A stretch of 64,000 nt of DNA from Microbacteriaceae bacterium (GTDB taxonomy: Bacteria > Actinomycetota > Actinomycetes > Actinomycetales > Microbacteriaceae), in the NCBI GenBank assembly GCA_025464995.1, contig JAODMO010000024.1, positions 1 to 64,000 of the forward strand. Reading direction: 5' to 3'. Under the pieces are notes generated by a model, which had not been told where the DNA came from, made no database searches, and saw only the letters and a list, made by a program, of their open reading frames with translations. Both the position numbers and the translations under genes were made by a program. Positions within the stretch are counted from its first letter, which is position 1; each line of letters starts with the position of its first letter. Shown here piece by piece: positions 17,913-27,180 of the stretch.

Positions 17913-18722
17913 CTACTCAACCCGCGAGCGCTGCGCGAACGCGCTCTCGTACAGACAGACCGATGCCGCGGTGGCCAGGTTCATCGATTCGGCGTGACCG
18001 TAGATGGGCACCGTGATGGCTCCGTCGGCGAGCGCGAAGTGCTCGTCGTTCAGTCCGCGGGCCTCGTTGCCGAAGAGCCACGCGGTCGGCTTGTCGAGCG
18101 CTCCGCTCGTGCGCGCCTCGAGGAGGTCGTCGCCCTTGATGTCGGCCGCGAGCACCTGCAGTCCGTAGCCCTTGACCTTCTCGATGACGACGTCGAGCTC
18201 GGCGGCGATCGCGACGGGGATGTGGAAGATCGAGCCGGTCGTGGCGCGAACCACCTTGGGGTTGTAGAGGTCGACGCTGCGTCCGGTCAGGATGATGGCG
18301 TCGGCACCGGCGGCGTCGGCGGCCCGGATGATGGTGCCGGCGTTGCCCGGATCACGCACCTCCTCGAGGATAGCGATGAGCTTCGGCTCCCCGGCGAGGA
18401 TGTCTTTGAGCGAGGTCGGGAACTGCTTGCAGACGGCGATGATGCCCTGCGGCGTCACGGTGTCGGCCATGGAGTCGAGCACGTCCTCCGTGACGAACTC
18501 GACCTCGAGGCCGATCTCGTCGGCGATCCTCGCGATCTCCGGGTACTTGTCGAGTGCTGTCGGGGTCGCGAAGAGCTCGACGAGAAGCTCCGACCGGTAG
18601 GTGAGGGCTTCGGTTACGGCTTGGGGGCCTTCCAAAAGAAAAAACCCGGTCTGCGACCGGGCGTCTCTCTTGGCAAGCTTTGCCACGCCGCGAACACGTG
18701 GGGAACGCGGATTGTCGATCAT
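17913..18722 (-). CDS. TrmH-family (SPOUT) RNA 2'-O-methyltransferase
   Basis: A 269-residue RNA methyltransferase. An N-terminal substrate-binding domain (about 1-100) containing [12 protein letters not shown] is followed by the SPOUT domain with [29 protein letters not shown] and the C-terminal [14 protein letters not shown], which form the knotted SAM site. This is the gene usually found between rplT and pheS in actinobacteria, and it probably modifies 23S rRNA. TAAACT at 18730-18735 lies seven bases before the ATG and no ribosome site is seen, suggesting a leaderless mRNA. A terminator-like hairpin lies inside its first 30 codons. Confidence 0.9.
   Translation of the reverse strand: MIDNPRSPRVRGVAKLAKRDARSQTGFFLLEGPQAVTEALTYRSELLVELFATPTALDKYPEIARIADEIGLEVEFVTEDVLDSMADTVTPQGIIAVCKQFPTSLKDILAGEPKLIAILEEVRDPGNAGTIIRAADAAGADAIILTGRSVDLYNPKVVRATTGSIFHIPVAIAAELDVVIEKVKGYGLQVLAADIKGDDLLEARTSGALDKPTAWLFGNEARGLNDEHFALADGAITVPIYGHAESMNLATAASVCLYESAFAQRSRVE
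18634..18661 (-). terminator. Intrinsic terminator motif inside the 5' coding region of the RNA methyltransferase
   Basis: On the minus strand CCCGGTC-GCA-GACCGGG is followed directly by TTTTTTCTTTT, the classic hairpin plus U-tract. It falls 60-90 bases into the methyltransferase gene, where the same bases encode [11 protein letters not shown]. It could act as an attenuator. Confidence 0.6.
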
Positions 18723-18758
18723 GACCTCGAGTTTACGGGGCGACCGGAGGTTTGAACG

Positions 18759-18799
18759 GGCAACGCGCTGGCACTCCCGAGGAGTGCCAGCGCGTTGCC
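18759..18799 (-). terminator. Strong stem-loop after rplT
   Basis: GGCAACGCGCTGGCACTCC (18759-18777) and its exact complement (18781-18799) form a 19-bp stem with a CGA loop, 18 bases beyond the rplT stop. There is no following T-run. It most likely ends or processes the infC-rpmI-rplT transcript before the methyltransferase gene begins. Confidence 0.8.
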
Positions 18800-18817
18800 G
18801 TGCGTCTGCGTGATCGG

Positions 18818-19204
18818 TTACGCGGAGACCCGCGGAGCCGAGGTGTCGGCGGGAAGCGCGGCCTTGGCCGTCGCGACGATGGCCGCGAAGGTGGCGGGCT
18901 CGGTGATCGCGAGGTCGGCGAGGATGCGGCGGTCGACCTGCACGCCAGCCAGGTTGAGTCCCTGGATGAGGCGGTTGTAGGTCAGGCCGTTCGCGCGCGA
19001 CGCGGCGTTGATGCGCTGGATCCACAGGCGACGGAAGTCACCCTTGCGGGCGCGGCGGTCGCGGTACGCGTAGACGAGGGAGTGGGTGACCTGCTCCTTG
19101 GCCTTGCGGTACAGGCGCGAACGCTGGCCGCGGTAACCCTTGGCGCGCTCGAGGATGACGCGACGCTTCTTGTGAGCGTTTACTGCTCTCTTTACTCTTG
19201 CCAT
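18818..19204 (-). CDS. rplT: Ribosomal protein bL20
   Basis: The 128-residue large-subunit protein L20, needed early in 50S assembly. The basic N-terminus [15 protein letters not shown] and the [18 protein letters not shown] helix are diagnostic. It is slightly longer than the E. coli protein because of an Ala/Thr-rich tail. It is the last gene of the infC-rpmI-rplT operon, 31 bases after rpmI. Confidence 0.98.
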   Translation of the reverse strand: MARVKRAVNAHKKRRVILERAKGYRGQRSRLYRKAKEQVTHSLVYAYRDRRARKGDFRRLWIQRINAASRANGLTYNRLIQGLNLAGVQVDRRILADLAITEPATFAAIVATAKAALPADTSAPRVSA

Positions 19205-19235
19205 TGTTCTTGTCCTAAATCCTGGGGTCCGGGCG

Positions 19236-19422
19236 TTACTTGCCGAGGAGCTTCTTGATCATCTTGGCGTCCGCGGGCGCCACGATCTGGTCCTGGTTGA
19301 GGCGACGCTTGCGCTTGCCCGACTTGACTTCCAGGTTGTGGCGCATGCCGGCCTGCTGCTTCTTGATCTTGCCGGTACCGGTGATCTTGAAGCGCTTCTT
19401 GGCGCCCGAGTGCGTCTTCTGC

Positions 19423-19430
<8 letters not shown>
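19236..19430 (-). CDS. rpmI: Ribosomal protein bL35
   Basis: The 64-residue L35 protein, with the typical [20 protein letters not shown] opening and a C-terminal KMIKKLLGK. Its start lies within the last codons of infC (8-base overlap), so it is probably translated by coupling to infC. Confidence 0.98.
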
Positions 19431-20124
<694 letters not shown>

Positions 20125-20390
20125 GCGGAGCTCCTCTTGTTCTGCCGGTGACCACACTGGCCGACGGATGCCGGGCAGGGACGAAGAGAAGAATCACGCA
20201 TCACGTTCTACGGCGACGCCAACACCCTGTTTATCTACCCCGGTGCCGAGCACCGCGGCGGGGTGTAACTACCCGGTAACCTTGAGAAGCGGTTGACGGG
20301 TGGGAGAATCTCCACTTTCGTATCGGGGCAAGCCCCGAAGCCTGCACAAGAATAGCAGACACCGCGCGAAAAGACTAAGGAACCGATTCG
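20125..20390. promoter_or_regulatory. Divergent control region between infC and the DUF1844 gene
   Basis: These 266 bases separate divergent genes. They contain a perfect hairpin TCGGGGC-AA-GCCCCGA at 20323-20338 and a Shine-Dalgarno AAGGA at 20377-20381 for the plus-strand gene. The infC side would give a leader of up to 200 bases, long enough for ribosomal-protein feedback, but I did not recognise a defined L20 leader structure. Confidence 0.4.
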
Positions 20391-20807
20391 ATGAGCGAGC
20401 CCTACTCCCACGACCACGCCGCGAGCTCGGCTCTGCACGGCGGAGATGGGCACGACCACTCTGCCGGCGGGCTCGATCCCGACGTCGAGATCCGAGACAT
20501 CGGCGAGGTACCGGCCATCGAGGTCATCAACACCGTGGCCATCCACCTGCTCAGCGCCACGGCCGTGAAGCTCGGACTCGCGGACGACCCGGATGCCGCG
20601 TCGCAGATCGATCTCGACGAGGCCCGCAAGCTCATCAACGCCCTCGCCGGCCTCGTCACCGCGAGTGCGCCGGAACTCGGCGACCACCACGCCCTCGCCC
20701 TGCGCGACGGGCTGCGCACCCTCCAGCTCGCGTTCCGCGAGGCGTCGAGCATCCCCGACGCCGTCGGCAAGGGCCCCGGCGAGAAGTGGACGGGGCCCGT
20801 CAACTAG
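20391..20807 (+). CDS. DUF1844 family protein
   Basis: A 138-residue protein of unknown function. A His/Asp-rich N-terminal tail (about 1-30) precedes the conserved all-helical DUF1844 core with IEVINTVAIHLLSATAVKLGL and DLDEARKLINALAGLV. The gene commonly lies beside infC in actinobacteria, and the position here agrees. The start is supported by AAGGA nine bases upstream. No enzymatic motif is visible. Confidence 0.88.
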   Translation: MSEPYSHDHAASSALHGGDGHDHSAGGLDPDVEIRDIGEVPAIEVINTVAIHLLSATAVKLGLADDPDAASQIDLDEARKLINALAGLVTASAPELGDHHALALRDGLRTLQLAFREASSIPDAVGKGPGEKWTGPVN

Positions 20808-20905
20808 TCCGGCGGGAAGCACAGGCTGATTCCACTGCGGGAGGGGTCGAGCCGGGGCGCCCAGCCTCCCGGCTCATGTCGGAAGCCGGTGCGACACTGG
20901 GCACC

Positions 20906-22159
20906 ATGGACCCCATCTTCTCGCTGCTCATCGGACTCGTGCTCGGCGTGCTGCTCGGCGCGGTGATCGGGCTGCTGCTCGCGCGCTCCCGCGCCGCGGC
21001 GACGAGCCCCGCGGTCACCCTCGACCAGATCGCCCTGATCGGCGAGCTCAAGGCCGAGGCTGCGGCGTCGGATGCCACGGCCGTCGCCCTGCGCGAGCAG
21101 GTGGAGCAGCTGCTCGACCAGCAGCGTGTCGCGCAGGCGCGGCGGGAGGAAGACGGCCGCGTGCTGCAGGCGCTCTCCCCCGTGCAGGAGACCCTCCGCA
21201 CGATGCAGCAGACCGTCGCCGACCTGGAGGCGCAGCGCAGCCTTCAACACGGCCAGTTGAGCGAACAGTTGAAGAACGCGAGCGAGTCGGAGGAGCGGCT
21301 GCGGGGCACGGCGGAGTCGCTCGCGTCCGCCCTGCGCAACAACGGCACGCGCGGCGTCTGGGGCGAGACGCAGCTGCGCAACGTCGTCCAGGCCGCCGGT
21401 CTCATCGAGCGGGTCGATTTCGACGTGCAGTCGTCGGTCTCGTCCGACGCCGGGTCGGGACGGCCCGACATGGTCATCCACCTGCCGGGCGGCAAGAACA
21501 TCGCGGTCGACGCGAAGGTGCCGTTCACCGCCTACCTCGAGGCGTCCCAGATCGCGGTGACGGCGACGGGAGCCGAGGGCGCGCGGCGTGAGGCGCTCAT
21601 GAAGCAGCACGTCCGGGTGGTGCGCGGGCACATCGACGCCCTCGCGAGCAAGGCCTACTGGGCCGGACTCGACGCCAGCCCGGAGCTCGTGATCGCCTTC
21701 ATCCCGAGCGAGTCCCTCGTGGCGTCCGCCATGGAGGCCGACCCGAGCATCATGGACTATGCCTTCGGCAAGCGGGTGGCCCTCGCGTCGCCCGTGACCC
21801 TGTGGTCGGTGCTCAAGACGGTCGCCTTCACCTGGCAGCAGGACGTGCTCACCGAAGACGCGAAGAAGCTGTTCGACCTCGGCAAGGAGCTCTACAGCCG
21901 GTTGGGCCTGCTGTCCGAACACGCCGACAAGCTGCGACGGTCGCTCGAGACGACCGTGTCGAGCTACAACCAGTTCGCCAACTCGCTCGAGTCACGCGTG
22001 CTCGTGACGGCACGCAAGCTGAGCGTGCTCGACGAGAGCAAGGTGATCGGGCGTCCCGCGCTCGTGGATGCCGCGGCGAAGCCGCTCACGGCGGCGGAAC
22101 TCGAGCTGCCCCTCGATCTCGAGCCGAGCCAGCGGTTCGACGCGCGCACCACCGCGTAG
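20906..22159 (+). CDS. rmuC: RmuC family DNA recombination protein
   Basis: A 417-residue RmuC homologue; the family limits inversions and recombination between repeats. An N-terminal membrane helix (about residues 5-28, with LLIGLVLGVLLGAVIGLLL) is followed by a coiled coil of roughly 100 residues, then the nuclease-like domain with RGVWGETQLRNVVQAAGL, DAKVPFTAYLEA and FIPSESLVASAMEADP. The ATG at 20906 places the membrane helix at the N-terminus as in relatives; an ATG at 20876 would add ten residues. The ribosome site is weak for both. Confidence 0.88.
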   Translation: MDPIFSLLIGLVLGVLLGAVIGLLLARSRAAATSPAVTLDQIALIGELKAEAAASDATAVALREQVEQLLDQQRVAQARREEDGRVLQALSPVQETLRTMQQTVADLEAQRSLQHGQLSEQLKNASESEERLRGTAESLASALRNNGTRGVWGETQLRNVVQAAGLIERVDFDVQSSVSSDAGSGRPDMVIHLPGGKNIAVDAKVPFTAYLEASQIAVTATGAEGARREALMKQHVRVVRGHIDALASKAYWAGLDASPELVIAFIPSESLVASAMEADPSIMDYAFGKRVALASPVTLWSVLKTVAFTWQQDVLTEDAKKLFDLGKELYSRLGLLSEHADKLRRSLETTVSSYNQFANSLESRVLVTARKLSVLDESKVIGRPALVDAAAKPLTAAELELPLDLEPSQRFDARTTA

Positions 22160-22177
22160 CCGACGCGGCCGGCGGCG

Positions 22178-22771
22178 TCACAGTTCCACGCCCCGTTCCT
22201 GGGCGAGCAGTGACAGGTCGACCGCGAGGAGCGCGGAGATGCGCTCGGCGCGTTCGTGACCGTAGAGCGGGTCGCGCTCGAGCACGAGGGCCCGCTCCCC
22301 CGCCCGCGCCACGATGACGTCACCGATCTCGGCCCACGCCTCGGAGCGGGAGCGATCGACGACGCCCGCCAGCGAATCGGCGTCCGCGGCGCGTGCCGCG
22401 AAGGCCTCCGACATCCCGCGGTGGATGCTCTCACGGCGCAGGCTCTCCTGCAGATGCTCGAGGTCGAGGCCCTCATAGTCGGCACCCTCCCGCTGCACCT
22501 CGCGACGGATGCGTATCCTCTCGGCCGACTCCCACTCGTGGTCGGCGAGCGTCTCGAACTCGGTCGCGGCGACGCGCGTCAGGTTGTTCAGGTCGAGGTC
22601 GTGGTGGTCGCGCAGGGCATCCACGATGAGCCGGTTGCGCAGGGTCATGCGCACGACGGACTCGCCGATGAGCGCGCCCTCCCTGACGATCTGCGCCGTC
22701 GGCGGCGGCGCAACCGGGTCGGGCGCGACATAGGTTCCGAGGTCGACCCTCCGCCGCCGAAACCACCGCAT
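22178..22771 (-). CDS. Conserved hypothetical protein, helical
   Basis: A 197-residue soluble protein that I do not recognise. It opens with MRWFRRRRVDLG, then a Pro-rich linker and a long helical region with REGALIGESVVRMTLRNRL and clusters of charged residues (ERIRIRREVQREGADYEG). There are no membrane segments or cofactor motifs. A start eight codons upstream is possible, but the ATG at 22769-22771 lies exactly six bases after CACAAT, a weak -10-like hexamer, which fits the leaderless pattern of this genome. It converges with rmuC. Confidence 0.65.
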   Translation of the reverse strand: MRWFRRRRVDLGTYVAPDPVAPPPTAQIVREGALIGESVVRMTLRNRLIVDALRDHHDLDLNNLTRVAATEFETLADHEWESAERIRIRREVQREGADYEGLDLEHLQESLRRESIHRGMSEAFAARAADADSLAGVVDRSRSEAWAEIGDVIVARAGERALVLERDPLYGHERAERISALLAVDLSLLAQERGVEL

Positions 22772-22807
22772 CCGTCCATTGTGCCGCCATCGCATAGGCG
22801 GCGGGAG

Positions 22808-23902
22808 TCAGGCGGACGGAACGATGACGTCGCGCACGAGCGAGTCGAGTTGCGCATCGGCCTCGAGGAACTGCCGCAGGGTGTTGCGTGAGGCGCCGAA
22901 CTGCGCAAACTCGTCGGCGGTCATCCCGTCGTCGTCGTATGCCCGGCGGAACTCGCTCAGGCCAGACAGCTCCGCGAGGATCGACTCCTGCACCTCGACG
23001 TCGATGCGATTCTCGACGGGGATGTCGTTCTCGTTGATGCGCGACTGCCAGTCGAACGGCGGCGAGACGACGAGATCACCCCCGACGAGTTCCGACCACT
23101 GCAGGTGGCTGCGGAATGCGGCCGAGAGGATGCGGCTGCGGAAGCCGCGTGCGACGAAGAGGTGGTGCGCCTTCTTGAGCGTCGCGACCCCCGCCCAGTC
23201 GAGCACGCCCGGGGTGACGAGAATGCGGTTGGCCGCGGTCCACTGTTTGAGCCAGTCGTCGAGACGGCCGCCCATGATGGTCACCACGTGGCCGAACTCC
23301 TGGTCGGGCAGTCCGTCGGCGGCGCGCCTGTCGAGGGCCCGCTCGATCGCCTCGCCGACGGCGAGCGCCTGCGCCACCGTGAACGACAGGGTCGCGTTGA
23401 TGCTCACCCCGCAGTAGGCGGCCTCCTCGATGGCCACGATGCCCGTCGCGGTGGCGGGTATCTTGACGATGATGTTGCTGGCCAGCCGCGAGAACTCCTC
23501 CGCCTGGGCGGCGAGGGCCGCCGCATCCCTGTGCAGGCGAGGGTCGGTCTGGATGGAGAGGCGCCCGTCACGCCCTCCGCTCGCCTCGAAGGCGGGCAGC
23601 AGCTGGGCCGCGGCGGCGATGGACAGTTCGCGCACCGCCGCCCAGCCGAGCTCCGACTCTCCCCAGATGGGATGCAGCTCCGCAAGCTTCTCCAGCCGCG
23701 GCACCCAGATCTCCGGGTGGGCCTTGATGGCGGCGTAGGCGATCACGGGATTGCACGTCGCCCCGACGGCGCCGAACTCGATGGACCTCCGCAACTCGTC
23801 GGGGTCTGCGGAGTCGTTCCAGAGCGACGTGGCCGTCGACTGGGCGGCCCGTGCGAGTGGCGGGAGCACGATGTCGCTGCGGTCTGTTCGGATGAGGGGC
23901 AT
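22808..23902 (-). CDS. Transaldolase-family protein in the inositol uptake operon
   Basis: A 364-residue member of the transaldolase family, which transfers or cleaves three-carbon units via a Schiff base. The core motifs are GATCNPVIA at 47-55, SIQTDPRL near 116-123 and Lys147 in IIVKIPAT, the expected catalytic lysine. It differs from the housekeeping enzyme in its N- and C-terminal parts and is probably specialised. It is the last gene after a sugar-type binding protein, permease and ATPase, 66 bases after the ATPase, so it likely acts on the imported polyol or a derived sugar phosphate. The exact reaction is unknown. Confidence 0.75.
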   Translation of the reverse strand: MPLIRTDRSDIVLPPLARAAQSTATSLWNDSADPDELRRSIEFGAVGATCNPVIAYAAIKAHPEIWVPRLEKLAELHPIWGESELGWAAVRELSIAAAAQLLPAFEASGGRDGRLSIQTDPRLHRDAAALAAQAEEFSRLASNIIVKIPATATGIVAIEEAAYCGVSINATLSFTVAQALAVGEAIERALDRRAADGLPDQEFGHVVTIMGGRLDDWLKQWTAANRILVTPGVLDWAGVATLKKAHHLFVARGFRSRILSAAFRSHLQWSELVGGDLVVSPPFDWQSRINENDIPVENRIDVEVQESILAELSGLSEFRRAYDDDGMTADEFAQFGASRNTLRQFLEADAQLDSLVRDVIVPSA

Positions 23903-23968
23903 GGTGTCACTTTCGCTACGGGGGAAGAGCCGAGAGGGGCGACGCGCGAAGCGCTGCCGCGCGCCGGG

Positions 23969-24829
23969 TCACGAGGGCGGGCGCCGGGGGACCGCATCCT
24001 GCTGCATTTCGGCCACGATGGACGACTCGGCGCCGAGCTCGCGTTCGAGCTCGTGGGCGAGGGAGTCGAGCTCTGCTCCGCCCGCCATCAGGCTCGTGAG
24101 TTCGCCGACGGTGATGTCGTTCTTCTCGAAGGTTCCGAGGCTCGTTCCGCGGTTGAGCAGGAGGAACCGGTCGCCGACGGGGAACGCATGGTGCGGGTTG
24201 TGGGTGATGAAGACGACGCCGAGACCCTTGTCTCGCGACCGCGCGATGTAGCGGAGCACGACACCCGACTGCTTCACGCCGAGTGCGGCGGTCGGCTCGT
24301 CGAGGATCAACACGCGGGCCCCGAAGTACACGGCGCGGGCGATCGCCACACACTGGCGCTCGCCCCCGGACAGGGTGCCGATCGGCTGGTCGACGTCGCG
24401 CAGGTCGATGCCCATGTTGGCGAGCTCGGTGTTCGTGATGCGCTTCATCGACGCGATGTCCAGCCGACGAAAGGGGCCCCAGCCCTTCGTCAGCTCGGAG
24501 CCGAGGAAGAAGTTGCGCCACACGGGCATCAACGGCACCACAGCGAGGTCTTGGTACACCGTGGCGATGCCGGCGTCCAGCGCGGCGCGCGGCGACGAGA
24601 AGTGCACCGACTGCCCATCGAGGAGGAGTTGCCCCTCGCTGGGTGTGTGGGACCCGGCGAGGATCTTGATGAAGGTGGACTTGCCCGCGCCGTTGTCGCC
24701 GAGCACGCAAGTCACCTGGCCGGCGAACACCGACGTGGAGATCCCGCTCAGGGCGTCGATGGCGCCGTAGCGCTTGCCGATGTTCCTGACCTCGATGATG
24801 GGCAGGGTCGCGGTCGTGACGGTGCTCAT
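23969..24829 (-). CDS. Sugar/inositol ABC transporter ATP-binding protein (single cassette)
   Basis: A 286-residue ATPase with Walker A GDNGAGKS at 44-51, the Q-loop [12 protein letters not shown], signature TLSGGERQ and Walker [13 protein letters not shown]. It belongs to the carbohydrate importer group (CUT2), yet has only one ABC domain, whereas RbsA/MglA-type subunits have two in about 500 residues, so it probably acts as a homodimer. The C-terminus carries a short acidic extension. The ATG at 24827-24829 overlaps the permease stop (ATGA). Confidence 0.88.
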   Translation of the reverse strand: MSTVTTATLPIIEVRNIGKRYGAIDALSGISTSVFAGQVTCVLGDNGAGKSTFIKILAGSHTPSEGQLLLDGQSVHFSSPRAALDAGIATVYQDLAVVPLMPVWRNFFLGSELTKGWGPFRRLDIASMKRITNTELANMGIDLRDVDQPIGTLSGGERQCVAIARAVYFGARVLILDEPTAALGVKQSGVVLRYIARSRDKGLGVVFITHNPHHAFPVGDRFLLLNRGTSLGTFEKNDITVGELTSLMAGGAELDSLAHELERELGAESSIVAEMQQDAVPRRPPS

Positions 24830-25869
24830 TTGCTGCCCCCTGCTCGAAGTCGCACCCAGTGGTTGAGGAGCACCGCGAGCAGCAGCATCACACCCAGGAA
24901 GGTGCGCAGCCAGTTGGTGTCCCACTGGGCGAAGGTGATGCCCTGGAAGACCATGCCGTAGATGAGGGCGCCGAGCGCCGCGCCGATGGCCGATCCGAAG
25001 CCGCCCGTCAGCAGGCATCCGCCCACGACGGCGCAGATGATGTAGATGAACTCCTGCCCGACGCCGGTGTTGGCCTGCACCGTCGAGGTGCGGAAGAGCG
25101 AGATCATCCCCACGAGCCAGGCGGCGGCGGCTGTCGTCATGAAGAGCCCGATCTTGGTCTTCATGATCGGAACTCCGACCTGTCGCGACGAATGGAGCGC
25201 CCCGCCCACCGCGAACACCCAGTTGCCCGCACGAGTGCGGAGGAGCACCCAGGTGGCGACCGCGGTGACGGCGAACCACCAGAGCACGGAGACGTAGAAC
25301 ACGCCCGAGCCGATCTGGATGGACGCTCCGAACAGGGGCTGGATGGTGTCGTAGAGGGGCACCTTCGCCATGCCCTGGATCGAGACCTGCCCGGTGATGA
25401 CCTTGGTGAGGGCCAGGTCGATGCCGGCGAGCACGAAGAAGGTCCCGAGGGTGACGATGAAGCTCGGCAGCCCCGTGCGCATCACGAGGAAGCCGTTCAG
25501 TGCGCCGACAGCGAGCACCGTGGCGAGCGAGATGAGCACCGCGACCCAGATGTTGAGGCCGTAGTGCGTGGTGAGCACGCCCACGATGAGGGCGCTGAAT
25601 CCTGTCATGACGCCCGCGGAGAGATCGAACTCGCCCCCGATCATGAGCACGGCGACCGCCACGGCCATGATGCCGAAGGTCGACGCGGACTCGAGCCAGA
25701 CGCCCGCGCCGGGAAGGGTCAGGAAGTTCTTGGTGTAGATCGAGAAGAAGGCCATCACCGCGAGGGCGGCGACGAGTGCTCCTATCTCCGGACGGGCGAG
25801 AAAGCGCCGGATGGGACGCCGGTCCAGCCCCGGTCTCGTGGCGACCGTCACGATGTCTGTCGTTGTCAA
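24826..25869 (-). CDS. Sugar/inositol ABC transporter permease (CUT2 type)
   Basis: A 347-residue membrane protein of the RbsC/XylH family with about ten hydrophobic helices and the family segments [16 protein letters not shown] and [18 protein letters not shown]. The start is a TTG: AGAGGAG lies six bases upstream and there is no in-frame ATG before the conserved region. It forms the channel with the ATPase that follows, and the binding protein lies upstream. Substrate is inferred to be inositol or a related polyol from the neighbouring iol genes. Confidence 0.88.
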   Translation of the reverse strand: MTTTDIVTVATRPGLDRRPIRRFLARPEIGALVAALAVMAFFSIYTKNFLTLPGAGVWLESASTFGIMAVAVAVLMIGGEFDLSAGVMTGFSALIVGVLTTHYGLNIWVAVLISLATVLAVGALNGFLVMRTGLPSFIVTLGTFFVLAGIDLALTKVITGQVSIQGMAKVPLYDTIQPLFGASIQIGSGVFYVSVLWWFAVTAVATWVLLRTRAGNWVFAVGGALHSSRQVGVPIMKTKIGLFMTTAAAAWLVGMISLFRTSTVQANTGVGQEFIYIICAVVGGCLLTGGFGSAIGAALGALIYGMVFQGITFAQWDTNWLRTFLGVMLLLAVLLNHWVRLRAGGSK

Positions 25870-25899
25870 CGCTGACTCCTCTGATCTGTTGTGGGGGCG

Positions 25900-25926
25900 G
25901 GGCGGGGCTTACGCTCCACCCCGCCC
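25900..25926 (-). terminator. Stem-loop between binding protein and permease genes
   Basis: GGGCGGGG (25900-25907) and CCCCGCCC (25919-25926) can pair around an 11-base loop in the 72-base gap after the binding-protein gene. An alternative first arm lies five bases upstream. It has no T-run and probably reduces read-through so that the binding protein is made in excess. Confidence 0.5.
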
Positions 25927-25941
25927 GCTACCCGGTGACGG

Positions 25942-26910
25942 CTATCGGGTTCCGTTGGCGGCGAACTCCGCGACCTGCGCGGCGTTGTCCTTGGTGACGA
26001 ACGCCGGACCGGAGAACACCGGCTGTCCGCCTCCGAGGTCGTTGCCGTTGGTGGACCGCAGGTACAGCGCGGTGACGCCGATGAAGCCCTGCACGTAGGG
26101 CTGCTGGTCGACGGCGAAGAGGATCGTGCCGGCCTCGACGTCGGCGACGACGTCATCCGACAGGTCGAAGGTGGCGACCTTCGCCGAGCTGCCGGACTCC
26201 TCGACGGCGCCGACCGCGTCGATCGCGTACTGGCCGCCCAGGGTGAGCACGGTGTCGATCGTGCTGTCGGCCTGAAGCTTCGACTTGATGGTCGCCTTCA
26301 CCTCCGAGTCGTTCGTCCCGTCGACCTGGAGGTTCTCCATGGGGCCGCCGAAGGTCGACGCGGCTGACTTGCACCGCTCCTCGAGGCCCACGTTGCCAGC
26401 CTCCTGAATGACGCAGAGCGCCTTCTTGAGCCCCTCGTCGGCGAGACGGCTGCCGACGGCTTCGCCCGCCACGGTCTCGCTCTGGCCGACGTGGGTGATC
26501 GCTCCGAACTCGGCCGAGCGCTCGATTCCGGAGTTGATGGTGACGACCGGGATGCCGGCCTCGACGGCGCGCTTGACGCTCGCCTCAACGCCGTCCGGGT
26601 TGGCCATCGACACCACGATGCCGTCGACGGACTGGGCGACGGCGTTGTCGATGAGCTGCGACTGCTTCGCGGGGTCGGAGTCGGAGTTGTACGTGACCGT
26701 GACGCCGTAGTCGGAACCGGCCTTCTCGGCTCCCGACTTCACGCGGTCCCAGAATGCGTCGCCGGGGCCAGAGTGGGTCACGACCGCGTAGGTGAGATCG
26801 AGTTTCGGCTTGTCGGCGGTGCTGGCCTCCTGACCGGTTCCGGTGCAACCGCTCAGAACCAGGCTGGCTGCGGCAAGGATGCCGACGCCAGCGATGATTT
26901 TCTTGATCAT
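25942..26910 (-). CDS. Sugar-binding lipoprotein of the CUT2 importer, probably inositol
   Basis: A 322-residue periplasmic-binding-protein-like lipoprotein of the ribose-binding (Peripla_BP_4) type. The signal peptide ends in the lipobox LSGC with Cys22. The mature part shows the two-lobe pattern: DNAVAQSVDGIVVSMANPDG, AVEAGIPVVTINSG and VATFDLSDDVVADVEAG. It is the first gene of an operon with permease, ATPase and transaldolase-like protein, and is divergent from a Gfo/Idh dehydrogenase. Inositol as ligand is inferred from context. Confidence 0.85.
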   Translation of the reverse strand: MIKKIIAGVGILAAASLVLSGCTGTGQEASTADKPKLDLTYAVVTHSGPGDAFWDRVKSGAEKAGSDYGVTVTYNSDSDPAKQSQLIDNAVAQSVDGIVVSMANPDGVEASVKRAVEAGIPVVTINSGIERSAEFGAITHVGQSETVAGEAVGSRLADEGLKKALCVIQEAGNVGLEERCKSAASTFGGPMENLQVDGTNDSEVKATIKSKLQADSTIDTVLTLGGQYAIDAVGAVEESGSSAKVATFDLSDDVVADVEAGTILFAVDQQPYVQGFIGVTALYLRSTNGNDLGGGQPVFSGPAFVTKDNAAQVAEFAANGTR

Positions 26911-27111
26911 GATGTGAAACCTCTCTTGGGTGCTTCCCGGGTGGAAGGTGGGGTACCCACGTCGTCAGCGACGTCCGAGTGCGAGGAGAGGGATCGGGCG
27001 GCGGGTTCGCCCCACTCCGATGTGTGGCTGTGTCCTCCGTTGGACGATTCTCTCGACGATGGACGTCGGTGTCGATCGAGCGTGAGGACAGAGTAGCCGA
27101 GCGCACCAAAC

Positions 27112-27125
27112 TTTGTCTATACATT
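27112..27125. promoter_or_regulatory. Candidate GntR/IolR operator, importer-dehydrogenase divergent region
   Basis: TTTGTCTATACATT matches the two sites beside gntR and iolC (ATTGTCCTAACAAT and ATTGTCGGAACAT) in the pattern TTGTC-N3-ACA. It lies in the 270-base gap between the binding-protein gene and the dehydrogenase gene, where it could repress both. The gap also has an inverted repeat ACGTCG-TCAG-CGACGT at 26959-26974. Confidence 0.5.
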
Positions 27126-27180
27126 CTGTCATCAGTGTGTACCCTGATCTATGACGAGATGTCACCACTGGAGGCTCGGA

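Noticed and set aside
20125-20390. Defined L20/IF-3 leader riboregulator
   Set aside because: The long leader is suggestive, but apart from one small hairpin I could not match a known structure.
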